Of a stretch of 64,000 bases of DNA, positions 54,078 through 63,388 are shown piece after piece. How positions within the stretch are numbered: position 1 is the first letter of the stretch; each line of letters opens with the position of its first letter. The stretch lies in NCBI RefSeq assembly GCF_036046055.1, contig NZ_CP107939.1, forward strand, positions 6,882,001 to 6,946,000. Direction: 5' to 3'. The notes under the pieces are model-generated. The model saw only the letters and a list, made by a program, of their open reading frames with translations, was not told the DNA's origin and made no database searches. The position numbers and the translations under genes are program-made. The DNA comes from Nocardia sp. NBC_00403. GTDB taxonomy: Bacteria > Actinomycetota > Actinomycetes > Mycobacteriales > Mycobacteriaceae.

Positions 54078-55296
54078 GGGGGTCCTCCGGATCCAGGCCG
54101 AGCAACCCGAAGGTGGCCCGACGCGTGGCCAATACGGCCGTGTCGATGGCACGTTGAGCGCGGTCGATCCGCACGTCCCCAGTCTCCCCGGTGCCACCGG
54201 GCCCGTCCCACCGGCGGTAGGCGATGTCGCCACCGTCACCCATTGTCCACGGCAGGTCAACGGCAGGCGCTTCGACGCGAACGCGGTCGATCCAGTCCTG
54301 CGGCACTGCGGTTTCCGGTGCGACGGTGCGGTCGAGCGCGGTCGCCAGCAGGTGCGTCCAGGCCCGCGGCACCACCCGGACCAGGCCGTATCCGCCGCCG
54401 CCGACGGCCAGCCAACGGCCTTCCGCATGCCGGTCGGCCAACTCTCGCATAGCGAGGAAGGCGGCGCGCTGGCCGTCGACGGTGAGCTCGAGATCGGCCA
54501 GCGGATCCTCGCGATGGGTGTCGACGCCGCATTGGCTGACGATGATCTGTGGCCGGAATGCCGCCACCGCACCGGGCACCACCGCGTGGAAACCGCGCAG
54601 CCACTGGGCGTCTCGGGTGCCCGGCAACACCGCAAGATTGATCGCGGTGCCCTCGGCGGGACCGCTGCCGGTCTCCTCCGGCCATCCGGTGTTGGGCCAC
54701 AGAGTGGCCGGATGCTGGTGGATCGATATCGTCAGCACCCGGGGATCGGAGTAGAAGGCCCGCTGCACGCCGTCGCCGTGGTGTACATCCACGTCGATGT
54801 AGGCGATGCGGTCGAAGCCGTGATCGAGCAGCCATGAGATGGCCACCGCCGCGTCGTTGTAGATGCAGAACCCGGCGGCCGAATCGGCCATCGCGTGATG
54901 CATGCCGCCGCCGATGCTGACCGCCCGCCGCGTGCGACCCTCCGCGATTTCGCGGGCCGCGGCCAGGGTCCCGCCCACGATCACCGATGCGGCCTGATGC
55001 ATCCGGGGAAATATCGGGTTGTCCGGCGAACCGAGTCCGTAGTCCGGCGCCAGCGGCAAGCCGACCGGCGCGGTGGCGTGCGCCACGGCCTCGATGTACG
55101 CCGGGGTGTGGATGCGCAGCAGATCTGCGACGTCGGCTGCGGCGGGCTCCAACCGCTCGACACCGTCGAGCAATCCGAGACTTTCCGCCAACGCCATGGT
55201 GAACTTCAGCCGCGCCGGTTTCATCGGATGCTGCGGCGTCCAGGCGTAGTCGAGGAACCGGTCGGTCCAGACAACGATTCCGGTAGCGGTGGCCAT
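54070..55296 (-). CDS. acuC: Acetoin utilization protein AcuC, histone-deacetylase-like
   Basis: A 408-residue Zn-dependent deacetylase of the class I HDAC fold. Motifs include IGGGMHHAMADSAAGFCIYN (active-site His pair), AYIDVDVHHGDGVQRAFYSD (metal Asp/His) and the Gly-rich GGGGYGL near the C-terminus. In relatives it removes acetyl groups from acetyl-CoA synthetase lysines. Being translationally coupled to a GNAT acetyltransferase, it likely forms the erasing half of one cycle. The ATG at 55296 (MATATGIVVWTDRF) is preceded by a GTG nine bases upstream; the long open frame further upstream is antisense to ideR and galE and is not coding. Confidence 0.94.
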   Translation of the reverse strand: MATATGIVVWTDRFLDYAWTPQHPMKPARLKFTMALAESLGLLDGVERLEPAAADVADLLRIHTPAYIEAVAHATAPVGLPLAPDYGLGSPDNPIFPRMHQAASVIVGGTLAAAREIAEGRTRRAVSIGGGMHHAMADSAAGFCIYNDAAVAISWLLDHGFDRIAYIDVDVHHGDGVQRAFYSDPRVLTISIHQHPATLWPNTGWPEETGSGPAEGTAINLAVLPGTRDAQWLRGFHAVVPGAVAAFRPQIIVSQCGVDTHREDPLADLELTVDGQRAAFLAMRELADRHAEGRWLAVGGGGYGLVRVVPRAWTHLLATALDRTVAPETAVPQDWIDRVRVEAPAVDLPWTMGDGGDIAYRRWDGPGGTGETGDVRIDRAQRAIDTAVLATRRATFGLLGLDPEDPRD

Positions 55297-55581
55297 GGTT
55301 GCCACGCTAGAGCGTTGCGAGCCGCTTGTCGGTTCCTGCCGGTATAGCAGCGCAGATGTCGATCGAGTTGTCGACACGCTCCCCCGGGAAGCTAACAACC
55401 CCACAGGTTGTTCGTATGCAGTAGAACTACAGGCAAGTGCGAACACGGCGACACCGCCGTGCGCCGACAGGATTCCCGCAGCACAGTGCATTGGATCGTG
55501 ACACCGGAGCGCGAAACGGTCCGGCACACGATGGTGCCGCTGTGCGTGGGTAGAATTCGTGCCGACGAAGGGGTAATACAG

Positions 55582-56268
55582 GTGAAGGATCTGGTCGACA
55601 CCACGGAGATGTACCTCCGTACCATCTACGACCTCGAGGAGGAGGGCGTGGTGCCCCTCCGCGCCCGGATCGCCGAGCGCCTCGAGCAGAGTGGTCCGAC
55701 GGTGAGCCAGACCGTCGCTCGCATGGAGCGCGACGGTCTCCTGTTGGTCGCCGGTGACCGTCATCTCGAGCTGACCGACAAGGGACGAAGCATGGCTGTC
55801 GCGGTGATGCGCAAACATCGCCTCGCCGAACGCCTGCTGGTCGACATCATCGGCCTGGACTGGCAGAACGTGCACGCCGAGGCGTGCCGCTGGGAACACG
55901 TCATGAGCGAGGATGTCGAGCGGCGGCTGGTCGAGGTGCTCAACCATCCGACCACCTCCCCCTACGGCAACCCCATCCCTGGCCTCGACGAACTGGGCAT
56001 CATTCCGCCCACAGGCTCCGAGGAGACCCTGGTGCGACTGTCGGATCTGCCGCACGGGCAGGTGCACGCAGTCGTCGTGCGTAGGCTCGCCGAGCACATC
56101 CAGACCGACCCCGAGGTCATCGGCCAGCTGCGTGAGGCGGGCGTGGTACCCGACGCGCGCGTGACGGTCGAGACCAAGCCGGGTTCGGTGGTCATCACCG
56201 TGCCGGGCCATGAGGGTTTCGAGCTCTCGGACGAAATGGCCCACGCCGTCCAGGTGAAGCTGGTCTGA
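55582..56268 (+). CDS. ideR: Iron-dependent repressor IdeR (DtxR family)
   Basis: A 228-residue iron-sensing repressor. The HTH is in residues 27-50 (RARIAERLEQSGPTVSQTVA). Numbered from the GTG at 55582, metal ligands fall exactly at the M. tuberculosis IdeR positions: M10, C102, E105, H106 and H79, E83, H98. This supports the start strongly. A dimerisation region (to about 140) and an SH3-like C-terminal domain (PDARVTVETKPGSVVITVPG) follow. It would repress iron uptake and siderophore genes when iron is plentiful. galE follows with a three-base gap. Confidence 0.97.
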   Translation: MKDLVDTTEMYLRTIYDLEEEGVVPLRARIAERLEQSGPTVSQTVARMERDGLLLVAGDRHLELTDKGRSMAVAVMRKHRLAERLLVDIIGLDWQNVHAEACRWEHVMSEDVERRLVEVLNHPTTSPYGNPIPGLDELGIIPPTGSEETLVRLSDLPHGQVHAVVVRRLAEHIQTDPEVIGQLREAGVVPDARVTVETKPGSVVITVPGHEGFELSDEMAHAVQVKLV

Positions 56269-56271
56269 CAC

Positions 56272-57252
56272 GTGAAACTTCTGGTCACCGGCGGCGCAGG
56301 CTATGTCGGCGGGGTGTGTGCACAGGTCCTGCTCGAAGAGGGGCATGAGGTCGTGGTGGTCGACGATCTGTCGACCGGCAACGCCGACGGCGTCCCGGCC
56401 GGCGCCCGCTTCGTCGAGGGTGACGTTGCCGTTGCCGCGCCCGCGCTGCTTGCCGCCGAAACCTTCGACGGCGTCCTGCATTTCGCCGCGCAATCGCTGG
56501 TCGGCGAGTCCGTGCAGCAGCCGGAGAAGTACTGGCAGGGCAACGTGGTGAAGACACTGGAGCTGCTGGAGGCGATGCGCAGCACGGGCACGCCACGGCT
56601 GGTTTTCTCCTCGACCGCGGCCGTCTACGGCGAGCCCGAGCAGGTGCCGATCACCGAGGATGCGCCGACCCGCCCGACCAACCCGTACGGCGCGTCGAAG
56701 CTTGCCATCGATCACGCCATCACCTCCTACTCGAACGCGCACGGGCTGGCAGCGACCAGCCTGCGCTACTTCAACGTTGCGGGCGCTTACGGCGGGCTCG
56801 GCGAAAACCGGGTGGTGGAAACTCATCTCATCCCCCTCGTGTTGCAGGTCGCCCTCGGGCACCGCAAGGCAATCTCGGTCTTCGGCACCGACTGGCCCAC
56901 CCCCGACGGCACCGCCGTCCGCGACTACATCCACATCCGCGACCTCGCCCAGGCCCACCTACTGGCGCTGGACACCGCCGAATCGGGCACACACCGGGTC
57001 TTCAACCTCGGCAGCGGCACCGGATTCTCGGTCCGCGAGGTGATTTCGGCCTGCGAACGCGTCACCGGCCTGCCGATCGCCGCACAGGACTCCCCGCGCC
57101 GCGCGGGCGATCCCGCGACTCTGATCGCCTCCAGTGATCGCGCGGTCGCCGAACTCGGCTGGCTCCCGAAGCACAACGACCTCGACGAGATCGTCGCCGA
57201 CGCCTGGGAGTTCCTGCGCGCCTTGGGTTCTCGCGCCCACTCGGCACCCTAG
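56272..57252 (+). CDS. galE: UDP-glucose 4-epimerase
   Basis: A 326-residue extended SDR that interconverts UDP-glucose and UDP-galactose, supplying galactose for arabinogalactan. The NAD site is [16 protein letters not shown], and the catalytic Y-x3-K is in NPYGASKLA with Ser-Ser-Thr in [12 protein letters not shown]-terminal [16 protein letters not shown] and [16 protein letters not shown] are typical GalE segments. It starts with GTG three bases after ideR. The dtxR-galE arrangement downstream of sigB is also known from corynebacteria. Confidence 0.95.
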   Translation: MKLLVTGGAGYVGGVCAQVLLEEGHEVVVVDDLSTGNADGVPAGARFVEGDVAVAAPALLAAETFDGVLHFAAQSLVGESVQQPEKYWQGNVVKTLELLEAMRSTGTPRLVFSSTAAVYGEPEQVPITEDAPTRPTNPYGASKLAIDHAITSYSNAHGLAATSLRYFNVAGAYGGLGENRVVETHLIPLVLQVALGHRKAISVFGTDWPTPDGTAVRDYIHIRDLAQAHLLALDTAESGTHRVFNLGSGTGFSVREVISACERVTGLPIAAQDSPRRAGDPATLIASSDRAVAELGWLPKHNDLDEIVADAWEFLRALGSRAHSAP

Positions 57253-57440
57253 ACGAGCGCCGGGAAGCGGAAGCCCACCAACTCGGCCGATCCGGGGCCG
57301 CGTGCGCAACCATCGACCTGCTGTCTCGGCGAGCGTTCGGGGACCGGGCGCACCATCAACAGCCCGAGCGCAGCGGGGCCCTGCCGTCGTCGACGCAATG
57401 AGCCGGCGGCCGTGGTGGCCCCGCTGCCATCGTTCAGCAC
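57249..57440 (-). CDS. Possible 63-residue protein after DUF4192 gene
   Basis: A GTG at 57440 overlaps the DUF4192 stop and opens a short frame ([20 protein letters not shown], ending [10 protein letters not shown]). It has no family I recognise. The coupling position is suggestive, but high GC makes spurious frames common here, and it overlaps the last bases of galE. Confidence 0.22.
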   Translation of the reverse strand: MLNDGSGATTAAGSLRRRRQGPAALGLLMVRPVPERSPRQQVDGCARGPGSAELVGFRFPALV

Positions 57441-58636
57441 AACTCGATGCCGAGATCGGCTGCTGTCTCCAGACCGGAGCGGGCCAGTCTGCGCAACTGA
57501 TCCGGCCGCATACCCGCGTGCAGCGCAGTTTCCAATAGGATCGCCATCTGATGTGACGGGTCGGCCTCCAGCGCCGCGTGGAAGGCGATGCCCGCCAGCG
57601 GGCCGTCACCGCGGACGTAGGCGCTGTAGCCGAGCAGCGCGGCGGCATCGGCGCGATCGGAATCCGACAGCACTCGGACCAGCTCCGCCCACAGTCGCTC
57701 TGCCGAAGCGGCGTGGTCCCCGACCGCCAGCGCGAACAGCGCATCACGCACCACTCGATCACGCAGTGCAGCAGCCAGTTCCGCCAGTTCTCGCGCCGTG
57801 AGCCTGGTGCCGAATTCGGTATTGGCGATCTGCCACAGGACGTGCTCGAGCATGCGGCGGTGGTAGCCGTCCGGATCGCCGCGCTGGACCGCCCCCGCAT
57901 ACCGTTCGCGGGCGGCGGTGACCGCGTCCCCGAGGTGGGCCGCGACCTGTGAGCGCAGTGCGCCGTCCGCGGCCACCATGGCGGTCAGCTCCGAGCGGGC
58001 GCGGTGGATGGGCCTGCCGTCGAGCACATGTGCCACCGTCACCATCGAGGTAGCCGGATCCGGCAGCGTCCCAAGCCGTTCCGCGTCTGGCAGGCTCCAC
58101 CAGCGCTCATCCTTGTCGATCGCGCGGACAGCCCAGGTGCCACCGAGGATGACACCGTGATCGTCAACGAGCCGCCGAGCGAAGGTAGCGATCAGTGCGC
58201 CGTGCGACCCGGTGCGGGGGACGCGGCGAGCGTCGGAACGCCGTCGCGCCGGTGCACGAAGGCGGTCGTCGACGATCACCGCCAGCACCTCGCTCGCGTT
58301 CTCGCCGTGGCAGATCCGTCCGACCTGCTCCGCGAACACCGCCGCCAACCCGCATCTGCCGCGGTCACCCTGTTCCAGATCGAACCGGACCACCGCGTCG
58401 ATGATCGGGATGTCGACGTGCTCGGGAGCGGCGCGCAACACCGTGACGACGAGCGAGCGCTCCGGCACGAACCCGACCATTGCGGGCAGCGCCGCGATCA
58501 ATTCGCCTGGATCGTCGATGTGTAGCTGCATCGGTGCGGCAGACTCGAACCGCGGGGCTTGCTCCGCGCAAGTGACGGTGCGGCGCATGCGATCGCCGGA
58601 ATCCTCGACTGGGGCGGGGTTGACGGGAGTGGTCAT
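57434..58636 (-). CDS. DUF4192 family protein
   Basis: A 400-residue cytoplasmic protein of the DUF4192 family. The N-terminal block (LHIDDPGELIAALPAMVGFV, PERSLVVTVLR) is diagnostic. A helical C-terminal part contains DALFALAVGDHAASAERLWA and AFHAALEADPSHQMAILLET, with TPR-like spacing. No enzymatic residues stand out and the function is unknown. The start at 58636 (MTTPVNPAPVEDSG) has a plausible site upstream. Confidence 0.85.
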   Translation of the reverse strand: MTTPVNPAPVEDSGDRMRRTVTCAEQAPRFESAAPMQLHIDDPGELIAALPAMVGFVPERSLVVTVLRAAPEHVDIPIIDAVVRFDLEQGDRGRCGLAAVFAEQVGRICHGENASEVLAVIVDDRLRAPARRRSDARRVPRTGSHGALIATFARRLVDDHGVILGGTWAVRAIDKDERWWSLPDAERLGTLPDPATSMVTVAHVLDGRPIHRARSELTAMVAADGALRSQVAAHLGDAVTAARERYAGAVQRGDPDGYHRRMLEHVLWQIANTEFGTRLTARELAELAAALRDRVVRDALFALAVGDHAASAERLWAELVRVLSDSDRADAAALLGYSAYVRGDGPLAGIAFHAALEADPSHQMAILLETALHAGMRPDQLRRLARSGLETAADLGIELC

Positions 58637-58805
58637 GCGTCGAGAGTGCGCTCGCCTGTCACTATGTCCGGGTGGCCGACCAGGCCTTTCCGCTGCCCTG
58701 GGGAAAACCCTTGTCCTGTGGGCGAATAGGACCCTGGCACCGGAGCAGTTGCCCGGCCTTGTCGGTGCCGCCTGCTACTGTCCGCCGCCGGTCCCGCTAC
58801 CCGGC

Positions 58806-59510
58806 CTATGCCTGCTTGACCCGCTGCACCGCCGTCGTGAACAACTCGTCCAGCGCGACCGTATCCGGCTTCACGGCGCTGAAGGACATGTAGGTCACCG
58901 CAATCCGCACGTCACCGACCTGACCGGTCAACGTCTGCATGGATTGGGTCAGCCCGGCTCCGCCGACCTCCGGCGCCACGGTGCGCCGCAACGCCAGCGT
59001 GTCGTCGGCGTCGATCGGCGGCGGTGGCTGCAGTTGGGTGGTGACAGTCGTGGTGGCGCCGGCCCGGGCGACCTGCAGTGTTTCGCACCGCTTCAGCTGG
59101 TTGCGCAGCGCAGACAACGGCTGGTCGGTCCTGGTCAGCTCGACGGTCACGGAGGCGCGGATGTCGTTGTCGGTGCCGACCGCGATGGCCGTCTGATCAG
59201 GCCCGAACCGCTGCTCGGGCGGCAGGCAGCCCTCGGGCCGCACGGTCGAACCCCGCCCGATGCCGGCGAGATCGCCGGCGGCCTGTGCGGCTGCCTCCGG
59301 TGGCAGCACGACCGCAGGATACCGAGCCGGGAACTGCGCGGGATCCGGTAACAGCGCCGCGAGTTGGGCGCCGATGTGGCGCTGCACAGCGGTCGGTGCG
59401 GACACGACCGGGTGACCGGTCACCGTCGATGCACAGCCGGCAAGCAGCAGCGCACCCGCAACAACAGGCAGCCGGCCCGACATCGCGGATTTGAGTTGCC
59501 CCCTGCGCAT
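58806..59510 (-). CDS. Secreted lipoprotein, unknown function
   Basis: A 234-residue exported lipoprotein. The N-terminus MRRGQLKSAMSGRLPVVAG leads to the lipobox LLAGC, with cleavage at the Cys near residue 27. The mature part is alpha/beta with DNDIRASVTVELTRTDQPLS and two cysteines, and resembles mycobacterial DUF5642 or PknH-sensor-like lipoproteins; that family call is tentative. A GTG at 59522 is an alternative start four codons upstream. It is divergent from the PAC2 gene. Confidence 0.78.
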   Translation of the reverse strand: MRRGQLKSAMSGRLPVVAGALLLAGCASTVTGHPVVSAPTAVQRHIGAQLAALLPDPAQFPARYPAVVLPPEAAAQAAGDLAGIGRGSTVRPEGCLPPEQRFGPDQTAIAVGTDNDIRASVTVELTRTDQPLSALRNQLKRCETLQVARAGATTTVTTQLQPPPPIDADDTLALRRTVAPEVGGAGLTQSMQTLTGQVGDVRIAVTYMSFSAVKPDTVALDELFTTAVQRVKQA

Positions 59511-59781
59511 CGAATCGGGCACAGTCACTCGACCACTGTGCCAAATTCCTGGTGCCCGACCGCGATGCCACGCCGGGCGCGGCCGACGCGGGAATGCGGC
59601 GAGCAGCACGGCGGTTGGCTGTTGATATGGGTCGGTGTCCGGCCGTGAGCGCGACCGTCTGCGCCATGGGGGACAATGGACAGTGGTTCGCCCGCTGCGA
59701 GACGGCAACACGCCGAAGACCTGGAAGTTCTTCGGATAGCTTGCGGCTCGCATCGGTGGACCGCGCAGGAAGGAGTACGCG

Positions 59782-60735
59782 ATGGACCACGAGTCGCGAA
59801 TGTACGAGTTGGAGTTCCCCGCTCCGCAGCTGTCATCCGACGATGGCTCGGGTCCGGTACTGGTGCACGGACTGGAAGGCTTCACCGATGCAGGGCATGC
59901 GGTGCGGCTGGCGACTACGCACCTGCGTGAGAGCCTCGAAAGCGAACTGGTCGCCTCGTTCGATGTGGACGAGCTGTTGGACTACCGCTCGCGGCGCCCG
60001 CTCATGACGTTCAAAACCGATCACTTCTCGGATTACGCCGAGCCCGAGCTCAACCTATGGGCGCTACGCGACACCGCGGGCACGCCGTTCCTGCTGCTTT
60101 CGGGCCTGGAACCGGACCTGCGCTGGGAGAAGTTCACCACCGCGGTTCGGCTGCTCGCCGAACAGCTCGGCGTGCGGCGCTGCATCGGGCTGAGCGCGAT
60201 TCCGATGGCGATCCCACACACCCGTCCGCTCGGCATCACCGCGCATTCCTCCGACAGCGACCTCATCGCCGAGCATCAGCGCTGGCCGGGCGAGCTGCAG
60301 GTGCCCGGAAGTGCGTCCTCGCTGCTGGAGTACCGGATGGCGCAGCACGGGCACGAATCCGTCGGCTTCTCGGTGCATGTGCCGCACTACCTCGCACAGA
60401 CCGCCTATCCGGAGGCCGCGCAGACGCTATTGGAGAATGTCGCGGGCAATGCGGGTCTGGAGATTCCGCTGGCCGCGCTCGGTGAGGCTGCCGCGCGGGT
60501 GCGTGAACAGGTCAACGAGCACATCGCGGGCAACTCCGAGGTGGAGACGGTCGTGCACGCGCTGGAGCGCCAGTACGACAGCTTTGTGACCGCGCAGGAA
60601 CACCAGTCGAGCCTGCTCGTCGGCGACGGCGAACTGCCCAGCGGCGACGAGCTCGGCGCGGAGTTCGAGCGCTTCCTGGCCGAACAGGGCGGCTACGACG
60701 GCAACGCCGACGCCGAGGGCGACGAGACCAAGTAA
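59782..60735 (+). CDS. PAC2 family protein
   Basis: A 317-residue protein (Rv2714 family) related to proteasome assembly chaperone 2. Typical blocks are VLVHGLEGFTDAGHAVRLAT near the start, LLLSGLEPDLRWEKFTTAVR and VGFSVHVPHYLAQTAYPEAA. The C-terminal 80 residues are helical and acidic. In this lineage proteasomes exist, but the role of PAC2 proteins is unproven. AGGAAGGAG precedes the ATG at 59782. Confidence 0.92.
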   Translation: MDHESRMYELEFPAPQLSSDDGSGPVLVHGLEGFTDAGHAVRLATTHLRESLESELVASFDVDELLDYRSRRPLMTFKTDHFSDYAEPELNLWALRDTAGTPFLLLSGLEPDLRWEKFTTAVRLLAEQLGVRRCIGLSAIPMAIPHTRPLGITAHSSDSDLIAEHQRWPGELQVPGSASSLLEYRMAQHGHESVGFSVHVPHYLAQTAYPEAAQTLLENVAGNAGLEIPLAALGEAAARVREQVNEHIAGNSEVETVVHALERQYDSFVTAQEHQSSLLVGDGELPSGDELGAEFERFLAEQGGYDGNADAEGDETK

Positions 60736-60796
60736 GGGATTCAGCGCCGATCACCGGGCGGTCGGCCACCGGAAGGTAGCCCGTAGGGTGGTCGGA

Positions 60797-63295
60797 GTGG
60801 ATCTGACCGAACTGCTCGAGATACCGGGAACCGACGCCGACGCACTGTACGAGTCGTTCGGGGCGTGGGCGGCCGAGCAGGGCACGCCGTTGTATCCCGC
60901 ACAGGACGAAGCGCTGCTGGAGCTGGCGTCCGGATCGAATGTCATCTTGGCTACCCCGACCGGCTCCGGCAAATCACTGGTCGCCGTCGGCGCGCACATG
61001 TTCGCACTGACCCGAGGCCAGCGCACCTACTACACCGCCCCGATCAAGGCGCTGGTCAGCGAGAAATTCTTCGCGCTGTGCGAGGTGTTCGGCGCCGACA
61101 AGGTCGGCATGGTGACCGGCGACGCCGCGGTGAACCCGGAGGCGCCGATCATCTGCGCGACCGCCGAGATCCTGGCCAACATGGCGTTGCGCGAGGGCGC
61201 AGCCGCCGATGTCGGCCAGGTGGTGATGGACGAGTTCCATTTCTACGCCGACCCCGATCGCGGCTGGGCCTGGCAGGTGCCGCTGCTGGAGCTGCCGCGC
61301 GCCCAATTCCTGCTCATGTCGGCCACCCTCGGTGAAGTCGACTTCTTCGCCGCCGACCTGGAGCGCCGCACCGGCAACCCGACCGCCGTGGTCGCGGGCA
61401 CCGAACGCCCGGTGCCGCTGAGCTATTCGTATGCGCGCACGCCCATCACCGAGACGCTCGAAGACCTCGTCACCACCAACCAGTCCCCCGTCTATGTCGT
61501 GCACTTCACCCAGGCCGCCGCGCTCGAACGCGCCCAGGCACTGACGAGCGTGAACTTCGCCAGCCGCCCCGAAAAAGACGCCATCGCCACCGCTTTGGGG
61601 GATTTCCGCTTCTCCTCGGGATTCGGCAAGACCCTGTCACGACTGATCCGCCACGGCATCGGCGTGCACCACGCGGGCATGCTGCCCAAGTACCGCCGCC
61701 TGGTGGAACGCCTGGCCCAGGACGGACTGCTGAAGGTGGTGTGCGGCACCGACACCCTCGGCGTCGGCATCAATGTGCCGATCCGCACCGTGCTGCTCAC
61801 CGGCTTGACCAAATACGACGGCGTGCGCACCCGCAGGCTCAAAGCCCGTGAATTCCATCAGATCGCCGGTCGCGCGGGCCGTGCCGGATTCGACACCCTT
61901 GGCACGGTCGTGGTGCAAGCGCCCGACCACGAGGTAGAGAACACCAGACTGATTGCCAAGGCGGGCGACGATCCGAAGAAGCAACGCAAGGTGGTGCGGC
62001 GTAAACCGCCGGAGGGCTTCGTGTCCTGGAGCGAGGAGACCTTCGATCGCCTGGTCGCCGCGGCCCCGGAACCGATGGTGTCGCGCTTCGCGGTCACGAA
62101 CTCCATGCTGCTCAACGTGATTGCCCGACCGGGCAACTGCTTCGAGGCGATGCGTCACCTACTCGAAGACAATCACGAGCCGCGCCCCGCCCAGCGCCGC
62201 CACATCCTGCGCGCCATCCGCCTCTACCGGGCGCTGCGCGATGCCGGTGTGGTGCAACAGCTTCCGGAGCCCGACGCACAAGGCCGCAGAGCCAGGCTCA
62301 CCGTGGACCTGCAACGTGACTTCGCCCTCGACCAACCGCTCTCGCCGTTCGCACTCGCGGCATTGGAGCTGCTGGACAAGGAATCTCCCGCCTACACCCT
62401 CGAGGTCGTCTCGCTCATCGAGTCGACGCTGGAGGATCCGCGCCAGCTGCTGATGGCCCAGCAGCACAAGGCCCGTGGCGAGGCGATCGCCGAGATGAAG
62501 GCCGACGGCATCGAATACGACGAGCGCATGGAACTGCTCGAAGAGGTCACCTGGCCCAAACCTCTTGCCGAGCTGATCGATCCGGCCTTCGAAACCTACC
62601 GCGGCGGGCATCCGTGGATGTCGGAGTTCGCGCCGTCGCCGAAGTCGGTGGTGCGCGACATGATCGAGCGTTCGATGACCTTCGCCGAGCTGATCTCGCA
62701 CTACGAGCTGGCCCGCTCCGAGGGCGTCGTGCTGCGCTACCTGGCCGACGCCTACCGCGCATTGCGCCGCACCGTACCGGAGTCGGCCCGCACCGAGGAC
62801 CTCGACGACATCACCGAATGGCTCGGTGAACTCGTGCGCCAGGTGGACTCGAGCCTGCTCGATGAATGGGAGCAGCTCACCAACCCGGGCGCGGAGACCG
62901 ACGCCGACCAGCTCGCCTTCGGCGCCGAGACGATCCGCCCGATCTCCGCCAATGAACGCGCCTTCCGGGTGATGATCCGCAACGCCATGTTCCGCCGCGT
63001 CGAGCTGGCCGCCCTACGCCGCTGGGACCTGCTCGCCGGGATGGGCACCGGCCCGGACTGGGAAGCCGACCTGGCCCCTTATTTTGCCGAGTACGAACGC
63101 ATCGGCACCGGTCCCGACGCGCGCGGTCCGCAACTGTTCCAGGTGGAACAACGCCCCGAGTTCTGGCACGTGCGCCAGGTGCTCGACGACCCCGCCGGCG
63201 ACCACGGCTGGGCCCTGGAAGCAGTCGTCGATCTGGCCGAGTCCGATGCCGCAGGTGAGGTCGTATTCGACGAGGTCACGGTGTCCGCGGGGTGA
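60797..63295 (+). CDS. Ski2-like DEAD/DEAH helicase with DUF3516
   Basis: An approximately 832-residue SF2 helicase. Motif I ATPTGSGKSLVAVGAH, motif II VVMDEFHFYADPDRGW, motif III LLMSATLGEVDFFA, and motif VI HQIAGRAGRAGFDTLG are all intact. The C-terminal 350 residues are DUF3516, a helical region specific to this subgroup. It probably unwinds RNA. Two GTG starts (60788 and 60797) are possible; the second gives VDLTELLEIPG. It lies 61 bases after the PAC2 gene. Confidence 0.92.
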   Translation: MDLTELLEIPGTDADALYESFGAWAAEQGTPLYPAQDEALLELASGSNVILATPTGSGKSLVAVGAHMFALTRGQRTYYTAPIKALVSEKFFALCEVFGADKVGMVTGDAAVNPEAPIICATAEILANMALREGAAADVGQVVMDEFHFYADPDRGWAWQVPLLELPRAQFLLMSATLGEVDFFAADLERRTGNPTAVVAGTERPVPLSYSYARTPITETLEDLVTTNQSPVYVVHFTQAAALERAQALTSVNFASRPEKDAIATALGDFRFSSGFGKTLSRLIRHGIGVHHAGMLPKYRRLVERLAQDGLLKVVCGTDTLGVGINVPIRTVLLTGLTKYDGVRTRRLKAREFHQIAGRAGRAGFDTLGTVVVQAPDHEVENTRLIAKAGDDPKKQRKVVRRKPPEGFVSWSEETFDRLVAAAPEPMVSRFAVTNSMLLNVIARPGNCFEAMRHLLEDNHEPRPAQRRHILRAIRLYRALRDAGVVQQLPEPDAQGRRARLTVDLQRDFALDQPLSPFALAALELLDKESPAYTLEVVSLIESTLEDPRQLLMAQQHKARGEAIAEMKADGIEYDERMELLEEVTWPKPLAELIDPAFETYRGGHPWMSEFAPSPKSVVRDMIERSMTFAELISHYELARSEGVVLRYLADAYRALRRTVPESARTEDLDDITEWLGELVRQVDSSLLDEWEQLTNPGAETDADQLAFGAETIRPISANERAFRVMIRNAMFRRVELAALRRWDLLAGMGTGPDWEADLAPYFAEYERIGTGPDARGPQLFQVEQRPEFWHVRQVLDDPAGDHGWALEAVVDLAESDAAGEVVFDEVTVSAG

Positions 63296-63388
63296 TCATG
63301 GTCAAGGTGTCGTCAACGAGTTCGTAATCGGGGCCATTGCGCTGATACTCTCTCGCGCGGTGCCTGAACGTAGGCAACAGACCAAACC

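Noticed and set aside
55297..56958. Very long open frame antisense to ideR and part of galE, in frame with acuC
   Set aside because: It carries no family sequence upstream of MATATGIVV, whereas ideR and galE on the other strand have all their motifs. High GC leaves antisense frames open.
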